NCBI GenBank assembly: GCA_036504095.1
Contig: DASXVS010000023.1
Coordinates: 1 to 64,000, forward strand
Direction: 5' to 3'
Length of the DNA stretch: 64,000 nt
Origin: Armatimonadota bacterium
GTDB lineage: Bacteria; Armatimonadota; DTGP01; JAKQQT01
Each line of letters begins with the position of its first letter. Positions within the stretch are counted from its first letter, which is position 1. Below, in pieces: positions 1 to 9,208 of the stretch. The translations under genes were made by a program, and so were the position numbers. Below the pieces are notes generated by a model. The model did no database searches. It was not told the origin of the DNA and saw only the letters and a program-made list of their open reading frames with translations.

Positions 1-177
1 CAGCGCTCGGATCTCCGGAATATGCATCAACCATTGAGGTTTGGCCGGCAACAGCAGTTTCCCCCTGCTTCTCTATGTTGGCGCACAGCTGTGTCCAAAC
101 GAGCAAAAATCGCTAACGATAATGGGTGTTATCAACCACGATCCCCTGAGCTGCCAGTTCCCTGCCCTAGTGCCGCG

Positions 178-640
178 CTAGTTGGTGGTGGACGGGCGTA
201 GCCCTGCTCCTCCAGCCAGGCGCGATGGGCCTGCACGCTGGCCCGCGCAAAGGCCGGCCTGCCCTGCCCGCCAAACGAAGAAGTCGTCGAGAGCCTGGGC
301 GTACATTTTCTTCGTGGTGGGGCTGGAGACGGCGTCCAGCACCTGGGGGCGAATCGTCTCCAGGAAGACCGCCAGGCGGTCGTGGCGGCGGATCTCGTGG
401 TCCAGCCGGCCGCCTTCGGCCAGCAATTCCTCCAGGCGGGCGATCAGTGCAGGCCGCCGGCAAATCAGCGTATTGCCGGGGCCGGGCTCGGCGCCGCAGT
501 GGCGCAGCAGCCGCCAGGCGACGGTTTTTGAGACGCCCAGCAGTTCCTCGAGCTGGCGGCGGTCCACCCAGTCGGCGGTGGAAAGCCGGAGCGACTCCAG
601 TGCGGCCGGAATCCGGTGGTAATAGGTGGGGTGGGTGGGT
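178..640 (-). pseudogene. HTH gene remnant fused to tyrosine-integrase N-terminal fragment
   Basis: Reading right to left, the first part (from about 640) encodes a small protein with the stretch DRRQLEELLGVSKTVAWRLL, which looks like a helix-turn-helix. It matches a second copy at 8342-8828 almost residue for residue (HRIPAAL, DRRQLEELL, EIRRHDRLA, IRPQVL). After IRPQVLDAV the text switches to SPTTKKMYAQALDDFF, which resembles the core-binding domain of tyrosine recombinases. Integrase-like sequence (RASVQAHRAWLEEQG) continues in a shifted frame and then meets stops. The junction and frameshifts indicate a decayed fusion left by recombination. No intact recombinase is present. Confidence 0.6.
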
Positions 641-683
641 ATAATCGAAGCTCCCTTGACTCTATCAGGTTAGCGACGATCGT

Positions 684-714
684 TTCACATGATGGTTTTC
701 TAGCATGTTATAAT
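684..714 (+). promoter_or_regulatory. possible sigma-70 promoter
   Basis: A perfect TATAAT lies at 709-714 with TTCACA at 684-689, a 19-bp spacer, about 30 bp upstream of the ATG at 743. The spacer is slightly long and the downstream gene is degenerate, so this is only a plausible site. Confidence 0.3.
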
Positions 715-742
715 GGAACTTATAGCACGTTGAGAGGCTACC

Positions 743-889
743 ATGCCTTTTCCCCTCCAAATCGCCCTCTTCTGCCCCTGCGGCGCCCCCGCACCCCCAA
801 AAGCCCCCGCTGCCCCCTCTGCCGCCAACAACAGGCCAACTCCCAACGCCGCTTCGGCGGCCTCCGGACTAACCGTTGTACATGAATGA
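743..889 (+). pseudogene. remnant of a small Cys-rich (zinc-ribbon/HNH-like) protein
   Basis: The ATG at 743 opens a short frame with CPCG near its start. After a frame change the text reads CPLCRQQQANSQRRFGGLR, giving a second Cys pair and an Arg-rich stretch. The pattern recalls the N-terminal zinc-binding part of small HNH-type proteins, but the HNH core is absent. The frame ends at 889. The assignment is inference from a short pattern. Confidence 0.3.
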
Positions 890-1093
890 CGCCGCGCGCA
901 GGCGACGAGGAATTCCACCAGATGCCGCACGTGAACTTCATACGCCGTCAGCAAGGATCGACAGCGAAATCGTGCCACGGCTTGCCCGTCTGCCTAGCGA
1001 GTCCTTCAACAGAGGTATGCGAAGGCTTTCATACGTCAATACTCCGCCCGTTTCTGCCTGCTGTTGCACCAGCAGGACTAAGTGACGATATAG

Positions 1094-2428
1094 CTAATCG
1101 CGATGACGGAGTGACCGAAGCGCCCCGAGAGCAACCAACCCCGCACCTAACAAAACGTAGGAACTAGGTTCCGGTACCGGCGAGGGGGTAGGAATATCCG
1201 CTGGGAAAAGTGGTGGGTACACCGGCGAGAGGACTGGGGAGAGATCCTGTGGTAGTATCACCGGCGGTGTCACGGGTGGCGTGACCGGAGGAATTGCGGG
1301 AGCAGTCCCTGGCGGAGTGAAGAGCAGATTCACTGCAGGAGTCTCTGGCAGTATCACGGGTGAGGCCACTGGCGGAGTCGCTGGCGGTGTCACGGAGGAG
1401 GTCCCCGAAGGAGGGACGGGTGGGGCCACTGGCGGTGCCACTGGCGGTGCCACTGGCGGAGTCGCTGGCGGTGTCACGGAGGAGGTCCCCGAAGGAGGGA
1501 CGGGTGGGGCCACTGGTGGGGCCATTGGCGGAGTCACTGGTGGGACCACTGGTGGGGCCACTGGCGGGGTCCCCGAAGGAGGGACGGGTGGGGCCACTGG
1601 CGGAGTCGCTGGCGGTGTCACGGGTGATGTCATCGGAGGATGGACGGGTGGGCCTACTGGCGGAGTCACTGGTGGCTGTACCGTTCCGGGCTGCGGAGTC
1701 ATGTACCCGCCGCCAATTGACGGGATAATGTACGTTGGGATCATCGTCAGTCCCTCCGGAGTCGTACCCGGAGGATTCAGCGCCAACGGAACCACCACCG
1801 ACGCAAGTTCAGTTGCGATCTCGCCCCGCGGCGCGTGGAAGGTTGGATCGTCCGTTGGCGATTGTGGCAATGAAGTCAGCGGCAACTCAGGCGCATTGAA
1901 TACGTCCTCCGGTGGCTCCTTCCAGCTGACCGGCGCAGAGGGGGAATTCTCCAGCCGGTTGCCGCACCGGGCGCGGATCATGCTCTTGCCGTCGGTGATC
2001 ACCTTCTCACCCTGTTCCAACCGTAGCTTCTTCTTCGTGTAGTAAATGCGATCATCCTTGCGGTAGGAGACATACGCGACCTTAGGCTCAGTCAGTGTCA
2101 CCAGAACCGCCTTGCGGTAGTTGAAGCCACGGTAATGCTTCGCCACCACCGGATCTCTGTCCGCGGCTTCCTGCACATCACGGGGTCCGGCGACGCCTCC
2201 CGGCACCACAGAGTAGGGATAGACCGGTCGATTCGGCAATCGCAAGCTAAAGTCACGATTCTGTTCATGCACTGAGGCGACCGCGGCGATTTGCCGTTGT
2301 GGTGACTTCGCGAATCGCTCACTCACCATGAAGACCCCAGCGATCAATCCGACAGCTGCAATCAACGCCCACAGCCCACGCTGCGGGTACCGCTTCTTTC
2401 TCGTCCTCGGTAGTATCTTGGAATTCAT
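1094..2428 (-). CDS. PEP-CTERM sorting-domain protein with Pro-rich linker
   Basis: This 444-residue envelope protein is a probable exosortase substrate. The N-terminus is very basic (RTRKKR) and is followed by a hydrophobic signal/anchor segment at about residues 20-36. A globular region at about 60-165 follows (motifs VVPGGV, YRKDDRIYYTKK). Residues about 245-400 are low-complexity Pro/Val/Thr repeats (PPVTPPVAPP type). The C-terminus has the sorting signature VPEPSSYVLLGAGLVALGAL followed by RSLRHRD, that is a PEP motif, a membrane helix and a basic tail. It is far from the exosortase gene at 30.2 kb, which is normal for PEP-CTERM substrates. The function beyond sorting is unknown. Confidence 0.85.
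   Translation of the reverse strand: MNSKILPRTRKKRYPQRGLWALIAAVGLIAGVFMVSERFAKSPQRQIAAVASVHEQNRDFSLRLPNRPVYPYSVVPGGVAGPRDVQEAADRDPVVAKHYRGFNYRKAVLVTLTEPKVAYVSYRKDDRIYYTKKKLRLEQGEKVITDGKSMIRARCGNRLENSPSAPVSWKEPPEDVFNAPELPLTSLPQSPTDDPTFHAPRGEIATELASVVVPLALNPPGTTPEGLTMIPTYIIPSIGGGYMTPQPGTVQPPVTPPVGPPVHPPMTSPVTPPATPPVAPPVPPSGTPPVAPPVVPPVTPPMAPPVAPPVPPSGTSSVTPPATPPVAPPVAPPVAPPVPPSGTSSVTPPATPPVASPVILPETPAVNLLFTPPGTAPAIPPVTPPVTPPVILPQDLSPVLSPVYPPLFPADIPTPSPVPEPSSYVLLGAGLVALGALRSLRHRD
1265..1680. repeat. in-frame coding tandem repeats in the Pro-rich region
   Basis: Short GGCGGAGTCACTGG-like units recur throughout. A longer unit starting CTGGCGGTGTCACGG occurs at 1381 and again at 1465, an 84-bp (28-codon) offset that keeps the frame. 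This encodes the PPVAPP linker of the PEP-CTERM protein and is likely to vary in length between strains. Confidence 0.75.
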
Positions 2429-3595
2429 TTCAGGACATCGGGTAGCAGTGCGTTTGGGCAGAGAAGGCAGCAGAGAGTCCCACCACCGTAGCGATATGCG
2501 AGTAAGTCCACCCCCACCGAGAATGGATCAGGTGTCAAAGTCTCCATATCCCATCTTCCGCCGGTTGTGCTGCAATCTCAATCGCGGTAGCACTAGGACA
2601 AAAGGCACATTTCAGCATCCAAACTGTAAAGCGAGGAGAGCCCCTTGTGTGCCACTGGGGGCGACCGCCGGAAGTTCCCTACGGGGATTCACAGAAACGG
2701 TGGTTCTGAGACCAAGTCCCTCCATCTACCTCATCACATGGATGAGTTCCGTGATGATCACGATATTCAAGCCCTTCCATTTCCTCGGCTGTCTGTACCC
2801 CTTGCCGCCACCATGGTGACGAGTCAGATATCGGGAGGAACAGTCGACGCCGGACACTTGGAAATCGTCTCCGTTCACTATTTGCCAGTCGCGATAAGAA
2901 TCTGGCTACAGATTGCATGAGAACTTCCGATAGATGATCAGGGACGCGCGGCCATCATGGACCTATGGCCGCATTCGTAGGGCCGTCCTTCTCCTCCTCG
3001 ACGGCCCTACCAGCCCCCTGCAACTGTCCACAAGAGGCCCTTGCGGCTCATCCGTCTAGGGCCAGTACTACAGTAACCCACTCAAGTTCTCTCTCGATGA
3101 CACCATCCAGTAAGTGCGTTCGCTACCGGCGAGGCTAACTGTGTCGATCATTCCTGGAAGAACGCTGCCTAAGAATTGGTGCCACATCTCCAGAAGGAGC
3201 CCCCGGTGTTACCCGAAATCTCGGGCCGTTGCTACCTGGTATGAACCGCAAGGTACTGGGCTCGCTGTTTTTGCCGTTGGATGCGCGTCAGGTGGTGCAG
3301 GACATCATCCATTTACCAACGACGATGGCGAAGCGCAAGTAGTCAAAGGCGCTGGGGACCTAACACTCGGCATCCCGTAGAATCCCGAGCGAACTTTCGT
3401 GGAGGCTTCGCCGTGTCCTACATCCGAGAGGGAGGGGACGTGATTAGCCGCCAACTAGTGTGAGGGCATTCGACGCTGAGAAATGACCCGGCGGGACGTC
3501 CAATTGAATACCGCCGGCCTCCGGGCCAAGCACAGAGAGCACACGATGCCGTCAAGCGGTAGGCAAATCCAGTCTGAAGAGACCAGAAACGTAGG
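2429..3595. other. long stretch without a recognisable gene
   Basis: About 1.2 kb upstream of the PEP-CTERM gene. No reading frame here shows protein-like composition or a recognisable motif. The only clear structure is the hairpin at 2977-3010. The 5' part probably carries the promoter of the minus-strand PEP-CTERM gene. Confidence 0.5.
2977..3010. repeat. perfect 11-bp inverted repeat (hairpin)
   Basis: GTAGGGCCGTC at 2977-2987 pairs exactly with GACGGCCCTAC at 3000-3010 across a 12-nt pyrimidine-rich loop. No T-tract follows, so a Rho-independent terminator is not certain. It sits in otherwise featureless DNA. Confidence 0.6.
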
Positions 3596-3829
3596 TCATC
3601 GTGCCTCCCGGTCGCGTCCCGGCCCGATCAGATCGAGCACTTGCCTCCACTCACCAGGCGTGGCGAATACGCGGTAGCGATGGCTGCAACTGTAACATCG
3701 GAGGGTGTGGAACTGGAAGATCCGCAGGAGAAGATCTCTCAAATCCTTGTCCCTCGATGGCCGAGTAACAGGGGAGGCGCATTTAGGGCAAGGAAACACG
3801 GTAGGTCCTTGACCCAGAATACCACTCAT
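3596..3829 (-). CDS. small zinc-ribbon protein
   Basis: The product is about 77 residues from the ATG at 3829; an upstream in-frame ATG at 3937 would give 113. It has two Cys pairs, CPKC and CYSC, about 33 residues apart, flanked by basic residues (RPSRDKDLRDLLLRIF) and ending HRYRVF. This is the layout of short zinc-ribbon proteins. The part between 3829 and 3937 is Arg/Ser-rich and reads less like protein, so the shorter start is preferred, though no strong ribosome-binding site is seen. It stands alone and its function is unknown. Confidence 0.45.
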   Translation of the reverse strand: MSGILGQGPTVFPCPKCASPVTRPSRDKDLRDLLLRIFQFHTLRCYSCSHRYRVFATPGEWRQVLDLIGPGRDREAR

Positions 3830-4324
3830 TCTGGGAGATCGAGCTCGCCTGCGAGGTGCCTCGGTGCCATAGACCCTGCCGATCGCTGGCACGAATGCGG
3901 CGCTTGCGGGTTGTCTGCTAGAAGAGATTCTCCTCAAGGTAATCCTTCAAAGATAGGCACCGAATCCGCCTTTAGGCGCCAACGTCTAGCAGTAGCCAAT
4001 GGGTTGCCTGACAAGCCGCCTGCTTCAGTTGGCCGTCATTCACCAATGGCTCACCCCTGACCCTCGTATTGGGTGTTCCACACTCCTCGCTTAACTTCCC
4101 GCCCCACTAAAACCCGGGCCTGAGCCCGATCGATCTCGTGTCGAGATCAACTTGACGTAGCTGGCTCCACAACCGCTACCGCAGCCAAGTATCAGAGCTG
4201 ATCGAGAATGCTGACAACCAGGAAGGGGTGATCACGCCACCTGGTGGCGTGATTCCGTTCAGAGTGAGGCTAGTCGAGCTAATGGTGAGCCCTCCCTTAA
4301 TCGTGAGCGAACTGGCGCTAACTG
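3830..4324. other. intergenic region without a clear gene
   Basis: Nothing recognisable apart from the hairpin at 4231-4253 just downstream of the subtilase gene. Confidence 0.45.
4231..4253 (-). terminator. hairpin downstream of the subtilase gene
   Basis: ATCACGCCAC pairs perfectly with GTGGCGTGAT around a 3-nt loop, about 70 bp past the stop of the minus-strand subtilase. There is no clear U-tract, so it may act as a 3' stabilising structure or a weak terminator. Confidence 0.5.
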
Positions 4325-7300
4325 CTAGGGATTCACCGTGACGATAGCGCTCTTGGAGACTCCTCCATAGCTCGCCGTGATGGTGACCTGAGTGGTGGTC
4401 ATTACGGCTCTGGTCGCAATGGCGAAATAGGTGGAGTATGTTGCGCCGCCGGCAATCGTAATCGTCGATGGCGGTATAACAACCGTTGGACTAGAGGAGA
4501 TCAGCGTCACGACGGCCCCAGCCGGCGGCGCCGGGCCATCCAAGGCGACAGACGCACCGGAGGCTTTGCCTCCGGTAACGGCGGCGACCGAAGCAACCAA
4601 AGCAGCGAGGGCCGTTGGTTTTACATTTACTGTGATGGACTTGGAGACCCCGCCATAAGTGGCCGTGATTACCACCGGCGTTGCAGCAGTGACAGAGCCC
4701 GTTTTGACAATGAACGTAGGAGATACGGCAGCACCAGCGGCCACCGTCACCGTGGCCGGCGGTGTGGCGATGACCGGATTAGCGGAAGACAACGTAACCA
4801 CGGCGCCTCCGGACGGTGCCGGACCATCGATGTAGATCGAGCCGCCGAGATTCTTACCTCCGGAAATGGGCGTGGCAGAGAGGTAGAGTGCCGACAATGC
4901 TGTGGGTTTTACATTCACCGTGACGGACTTGGAAACGCCGCCATAGGTGGCCTTGATCGTAACAGGCTCGCTGGTGTTCACCTGTAACGTCGGGATCGTG
5001 AAATAGCCCGAGGTCGTCGAGCCGGCCGGTACGGTCACACTTACTGGCGGAACCGCTGCGCTATCGGAGCTGGTCAGCAGGACCACTGCACCTCCGACTG
5101 GAGCCGGGCCATTCAGTGTGACCGAGACCGACTTAATCGGGTTGCCACCCGTAACGGCCGTCGTCCACGTGGATAGGGCTGTCAGTACGGTGGGTGTCAC
5201 CGTAAAGATTGCCGTCTTGACGGAACCGAAGTAGGTGGCGGTAAGCGTCACTGACGTCGCTGCCGAAACTGTTGTCGTGAGAATAGTAAATGGCGCCGAA
5301 ACGCGTGACCCCTCAGGAATGGTAACGCTGGCCGGGACAGTTACGGCCGGATTGGAGCTCGTCAATCGAATGATCGCACCGCCGACCGGCGCGTTGGCGC
5401 TGATGTAGATCTGATTCGAGGTACTCGATCCGCCGCCCGCCAACTGTGTTGTCGAGAGTACGATGGACGAAATGGTGAAGGGTGCGACCGTGAGGTTCGC
5501 GGTCTTCACCATGCCCGCCAAGGAAGCGGAAATTGTTACAGCGGTGTCGACAGTAACGGCCCCGGTGGTAATACTGAACGGCGCGGACTGTGAGGCTCCG
5601 GCCGGAATTGTGACGGAGGCAGGCGGTAGGGCAACTGCGGAGTTTGAGCTGCGAAGTGTGACGACTGCACCGGATGCACCGGCCGGTCCAGTGAGAATCA
5701 CCTTGTTGCCTGCGATCGTCGTACCGCTGCCGAATGACGCTGCCGACAAGGTCAGCTGATAGAGTACCCCAGCGTTCGCCAACTGGAAGTTGGCCACGGT
5801 AGACGATCCATCGATGACACCAACTCCTGCCGTTGTGCTGCTGATCCCCCCAGCCAGCGAGGCGGTCGTTGAATACGTGCCTGCCGGCAGCCCGAGGGTT
5901 GTGAACTTGCCTTGGGCATCGGTAACCGCGCCGGCCGAAAACGAGCCACTATCTACCGTAATTTGCACGCCTGCCAGCGGAGTCCCCGAGTCGTTCACTA
6001 CCGTCCCGGTGATCGTGCCGAGATCATGCATCAGCATCTGCACGTAGCGGCTTCCACCCGCCGCCACCGTTTGGGCGCTGAGCCTGTAGGCCGAGTGCCC
6101 CACTGCGCTGGAAAGAAGATCGTACGTTCCCGCGGTTACCGGCAACGTAAATAGTCCATTGTTGTCGGTCACCGCGCTGGCTTTCACAACCCCGGCCTGC
6201 GACGCCTGCACCACCGCTCCCGCCAGGAGTTGCCCCCCGGCTGTGACAGACCCGGTGAAGGCGCCGGTGGGTACACCGAGCCTCACTCGCAGGGAGCTAT
6301 CGGCGCCGGCAGGAATCACAACATTGTAACTCCAGGTCGGGTTCACACCATCGCTGACTGTCAGCGTCGTAGCGCCAACGGGCATGTTGCCGAAGCGGAA
6401 AAGGCCCGTGGCCGGAGTGGTAATGAGAACGCCGCCCATCCGAACCTGAGCGCCGTTCACCGGCGTACCGGAAGCGTTAATCACCTGGCCCGCCAGGCCA
6501 CCGGTGGTAGTGGCCCGCATCTCACCACTGAGGCTGTGGAGTGCGTTCACACGGCCATAGCCGTAGTACTGATCCCAGGCGCCGGTGGTACTCTTGGATT
6601 CGGCGGATTGCTCGATCCGCTGCGCCACTGCGTCGGACGCCAGATCCGTGGTGGTGGCGGCAATGAGGCCCGCCACGGCGGAAACCATAGGAGTGGCCAT
6701 CGATGTCCCGCTCATGTTCACGTAGGTATTGCCGGGGTAAGTGGAGAGAATATTGACACCGGGCGCCATCACATCCAGCCCGAAGCCGAAGTTGGAAAAC
6801 GACGCCTTGGCGTCTGACGAATCAGTCGCCCCCACTCCCAGCACGTAATTCGCACCGGCCGGATAGAAGAGCGTGCTGCTGTTTGAATTGCCGGCGGCGG
6901 CGATCACGAGCACGTTTTTCGACCAGGCATAGTCCACCGCATCCTGTAAGAGTTGCGAGTAGCCCGCGCCGCCCAGGCTCATGGAGATGATCCGGGCACC
7001 AGCGTCGGCGGCTCTGGTGATCCCACTGGCGATGTCAAAATCGGAGCCGTATCCCGTCTTATCCATCACCTTGTAGATCATCAACTGGGCCGGGAAGCCC
7101 AACGATGCGATGCCCTTTCCGTTGTTGGTGGCCGCAGCCAGAATGCCGGCAACATGGGTACCGTGGCCATGGTCATCCTGCCACAAGCAGGCTGGGCTGG
7201 TAATGGTGGTCGGCACAATCGCCGTGCTCAGGGCGGCAGCAAACTGGCTACCGCCGGAAGTAGCGGTCGTTCCGCCAACGACGTCCACGAAATCAGGATG

Positions 7301-7768
7301 GGTGCAATCGGCGCCGGTATCGAGAATTGCGACGCGTACACGGTTGGCCATCGGCACAAAGTCAGTCAGACGGCCTGGCAACAGGCTCCACGCGGCGGCG
7401 GCCTGCGTTTTGCCGAGCCACCATTGTGAGGCAAAAGAGGCATCGTTGGGGGTGAGGCCGGTGGACGTGCGAATCCGATGTGGCTCCACATATTCGATCT
7501 CCGGATGATTGGCAAGAATGGTAGACACCGTTTGCCGCAAGGCTGCCGGCACGCGAATCACCTGGATCGGCATCGTGGTGGAACTGGCTACGCTCGTTGC
7601 CGTGATGTTCAGCGACCCGAGCACGCCCGCCAGTGTGGCGCCAGGCTTCAATCGAATCACGATCTCATCCGGAATCACGATTTCCCCGGGGCCTTCCTTG
7701 ATCTCCTGGCCAGCCCAGGCGGAAGCCAACGTCATGATGAGAGCAACGTAAAATAGTGCGGTCCTCAT
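4325..7768 (-). CDS. secreted subtilisin-like serine protease (S8) with Ig-like repeat tail
   Basis: The start at 7768 is chosen because it gives a clean signal peptide (MRTALFYVALIMTLASAWA) behind a purine-rich GAAGGGAAAG; an in-frame ATG at 7843 would add 25 unlikely residues. The product is about 1147 residues. A propeptide-like region is followed by the S8 catalytic domain with Asp150 (VAILDTG), His202 (HGHGTHVAG), the oxyanion Asn294 (AAAGNSN) and Ser356 (SGTSMATP). Next come about three carboxypeptidase-regulatory-like beta domains (about 420-670), then five tandem repeats of roughly 90 residues (motifs GPAPxGGAVVTL and YGGVSKSxTV) to the end. All catalytic residues are present. It is probably an exported protease anchored or extended by its repeats. 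Confidence 0.92.
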   Translation of the reverse strand: MRTALFYVALIMTLASAWAGQEIKEGPGEIVIPDEIVIRLKPGATLAGVLGSLNITATSVASSTTMPIQVIRVPAALRQTVSTILANHPEIEYVEPHRIRTSTGLTPNDASFASQWWLGKTQAAAAWSLLPGRLTDFVPMANRVRVAILDTGADCTHPDFVDVVGGTTATSGGSQFAAALSTAIVPTTITSPACLWQDDHGHGTHVAGILAAATNNGKGIASLGFPAQLMIYKVMDKTGYGSDFDIASGITRAADAGARIISMSLGGAGYSQLLQDAVDYAWSKNVLVIAAAGNSNSSTLFYPAGANYVLGVGATDSSDAKASFSNFGFGLDVMAPGVNILSTYPGNTYVNMSGTSMATPMVSAVAGLIAATTTDLASDAVAQRIEQSAESKSTTGAWDQYYGYGRVNALHSLSGEMRATTTGGLAGQVINASGTPVNGAQVRMGGVLITTPATGLFRFGNMPVGATTLTVSDGVNPTWSYNVVIPAGADSSLRVRLGVPTGAFTGSVTAGGQLLAGAVVQASQAGVVKASAVTDNNGLFTLPVTAGTYDLLSSAVGHSAYRLSAQTVAAGGSRYVQMLMHDLGTITGTVVNDSGTPLAGVQITVDSGSFSAGAVTDAQGKFTTLGLPAGTYSTTASLAGGISSTTAGVGVIDGSSTVANFQLANAGVLYQLTLSAASFGSGTTIAGNKVILTGPAGASGAVVTLRSSNSAVALPPASVTIPAGASQSAPFSITTGAVTVDTAVTISASLAGMVKTANLTVAPFTISSIVLSTTQLAGGGSSTSNQIYISANAPVGGAIIRLTSSNPAVTVPASVTIPEGSRVSAPFTILTTTVSAATSVTLTATYFGSVKTAIFTVTPTVLTALSTWTTAVTGGNPIKSVSVTLNGPAPVGGAVVLLTSSDSAAVPPVSVTVPAGSTTSGYFTIPTLQVNTSEPVTIKATYGGVSKSVTVNVKPTALSALYLSATPISGGKNLGGSIYIDGPAPSGGAVVTLSSANPVIATPPATVTVAAGAAVSPTFIVKTGSVTAATPVVITATYGGVSKSITVNVKPTALAALVASVAAVTGGKASGASVALDGPAPPAGAVVTLISSSPTVVIPPSTITIAGGATYSTYFAIATRAVMTTTQVTITASYGGVSKSAIVTVNP

Positions 7769-8341
7769 ATTTTTACTTTCCCTTCGTACAGAACTCCGAG
7801 GGACAATACCTTGCGCCACCGTCAGTGGAACAAGTAGTTTCATTCACAAACAGCCATTGGCAGCGTATCCATGTCGCTTCCTTCCAACTGTTTGCTCCGT
7901 CCCACAGAGATTCTGTACACTGGCTCGATCGTCAGATCGAAACCGTGAGAGGAGAGCACTAAGGGGACTATGCCAAAGAAACGCGGAATAGGCCCTAGTG
8001 GTAAATCAGGAGATGAATTAAGGTTGGGGCGGTAAGTACTACCGGGTTAGCGTCACCGTACATATACCGCCTTGAGTCGGGCCGCTGCCGGTGTGCGCGC
8101 AATTCCATGCACATACACTCTGCCTAACCCCTGCTGCTTGCATTGAAAGTGCACCCTGTCGATCCATGGATCCCAAGAGAGCCTACACTCACTTAGCAAT
8201 TATAGGGCCATTCCGCACAGTAGGTGTCCGTCCAGAGAGGCCGCCGGGACTCGGGCCGCTAGGGAAGGCTGCCGGGCAAAGGCTGAGCGTCCTGCCCGAT
8301 GCAGTCACGGATCTTCTCGAAGTCATTCTGCGGGGCGTAAA
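7769..8341. other. intergenic region with a possible coding remnant at its right end
   Basis: Most of this stretch is featureless and includes the promoter side of the subtilase. On the minus strand, about 8341 to 8260, a short open stretch reads YAPQNDFEKIRDCIGQ, protein-like and directly downstream of the HTH pseudogene, so it may be the remains of a neighbouring gene. No start or family can be assigned. Confidence 0.4.
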
Positions 8342-8828
8342 TCAGGCGCCCACGGCTTCCAGAAACTCGTTGGCTCCGGCAAAGTCGATGTGGAGGCTGA
8401 ACCGGGTCAGCAGGACATTGGCGGGCTAGGACTGGAATTGGCGGCTGAGCATCTCCATGGCCCGTTCGTCCTTGGCGACATCGGTGATGTTCGCCAAGAC
8501 CTGCGGGCGGATGCGCTCAAGAAACCCCGCCAGCCGGTCATGGCGCCGGATCTCACGGTCCAGCGGTCCGCCCTCCCGCCGGAGTTCTTCGAGCCGGTCA
8601 ATCAGCGCCGCACGGCCGCAAACCAGAGCGCCGCCGGGCCCTACCTCGCCGCCACAGTGCCGCAGCACGCGCCACGATTTTGGAGACGTCGAGCAGCTCT
8701 TCCAACTGGCGGCGATCGATCCATTGGCGCGTGGATTGGCGCAGTGCGTCCAGCGCGGCGGGAATCCGGTGTCCGTAGGTGGGGCTGGCTGGCATGGGCA
8801 ACTCGATCTTTCCCGGCAGATGTTTCAA
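8342..8828 (-). pseudogene. HTH gene, second decayed copy
   Basis: Begins around 8828 and parallels the copy at 178-640: HRIPAAL, then IDRRQLEELLDVSK, a frameshift inside the HTH helix near 8680 (a net 5-nt deletion against copy 1), then LRHCGGEVGPGG and EIRRHDRLAGFLERIRPQVL. A TAG after RQFQS interrupts the frame. Beyond it the same frame continues with NVLLTRFSLHIDFAGANEFL to a TGA at 8342, so the original gene probably ended there and the TAG arose from CAG. It is therefore doubly inactivated. It lies directly downstream of the partition genes on the same strand and may once have been part of that module. Confidence 0.6.
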
Positions 8829-8940
8829 TGTTTAGACATCTGAACAGCTAGACAACCGAGCCCTGCGGCACGGGCTGTGGCAGGGCCGACTGGGATAAAC
8901 AGCTAGCCATCTACCTGTTTAGCCAGCCAGCCATCCAGCA
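8820..8940. repeat. 8-bp-unit repeat array 1 (candidate centromere)
   Basis: Consecutive 8-mers read ATGTTTCA, ATGTTTAG, ACATCTGA, ACAGCTAG, ACAACCGA at 8820-8859. From about 8898 further units follow (AACAGCTA, GCCATCTA, CCTGTTTA, GCCAGCCA), which run into the 3' end of the ribbon-helix-helix gene. The spacing and sequence match the arrays at 9078-9133 and 9845-9940. Confidence 0.6.
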
Positions 8941-9208
8941 GCTCTGCCACCAGATCGCTCAGTTCCCTGCCCTGGCTCACCAGACGGCTCTTGGCCCGCA
9001 GATGCATGTCGCGCGGTATGTAGGTGGTGAACTTGACATAGCGCGGATCGCGGCTTTTGGCCAGGCCGGTTAGCGGAACATCTGGCTGTTTCTCTATTTG
9101 GCTGTCTGACTGTTTAACCATCTGAACATCCGGCACCACTTTGGCTAGCCGCGCGATCCGCAATGCGTCAAACGGGCTCACCCTCGCTTCGTCAACCCTT
9201 TTGCCCAT
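8903..9208 (-). CDS. ribbon-helix-helix-like partner of ParA
   Basis: About 101 residues from the ATG at 9208, which has GGAGG six bases upstream; it overlaps the end of parA by about 17 bp, so the two are translationally linked. The C-terminal half (RYVKFTTYIPRDMHLRAKSR, then LSDLVAELLDGWLAKQ) has the beta-strand/helix/helix pattern of CopG/Arc-type DNA-binding proteins. The middle (residues about 28-47, rich in Q, K, S, D and V) is encoded by the 8-bp repeat array, so its sequence may be set by the DNA element. The likely role is the centromere-binding protein of a type Ib-like partition system, acting with ParA. This is inferred from context; homology is not obvious by eye. Confidence 0.65.
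   Translation of the reverse strand: MGKRVDEARVSPFDALRIARLAKVVPDVQMVKQSDSQIEKQPDVPLTGLAKSRDPRYVKFTTYIPRDMHLRAKSRLVSQGRELSDLVAELLDGWLAKQVDG
9078..9133. repeat. 8-bp-unit repeat array 2, inside the RHH gene
   Basis: Seven contiguous 8-mers: ACATCTGG, CTGTTTCT, CTATTTGG, CTGTCTGA, CTGTTTAA, CCATCTGA, ACATCCGG. The consensus agrees with the array upstream of parA. It lies entirely within coding sequence; three 8-bp units equal eight codons, so the frame tolerates it. Confidence 0.65.

Noticed and set aside
1281-2042. 253-residue Gly-rich open frame on the plus strand
   Set aside because: It is the complement of the Pro-rich PEP-CTERM repeats; Gly-Gly-Val repeats arise from that low complexity, while the minus frame has a signal segment and a PEP-CTERM end.
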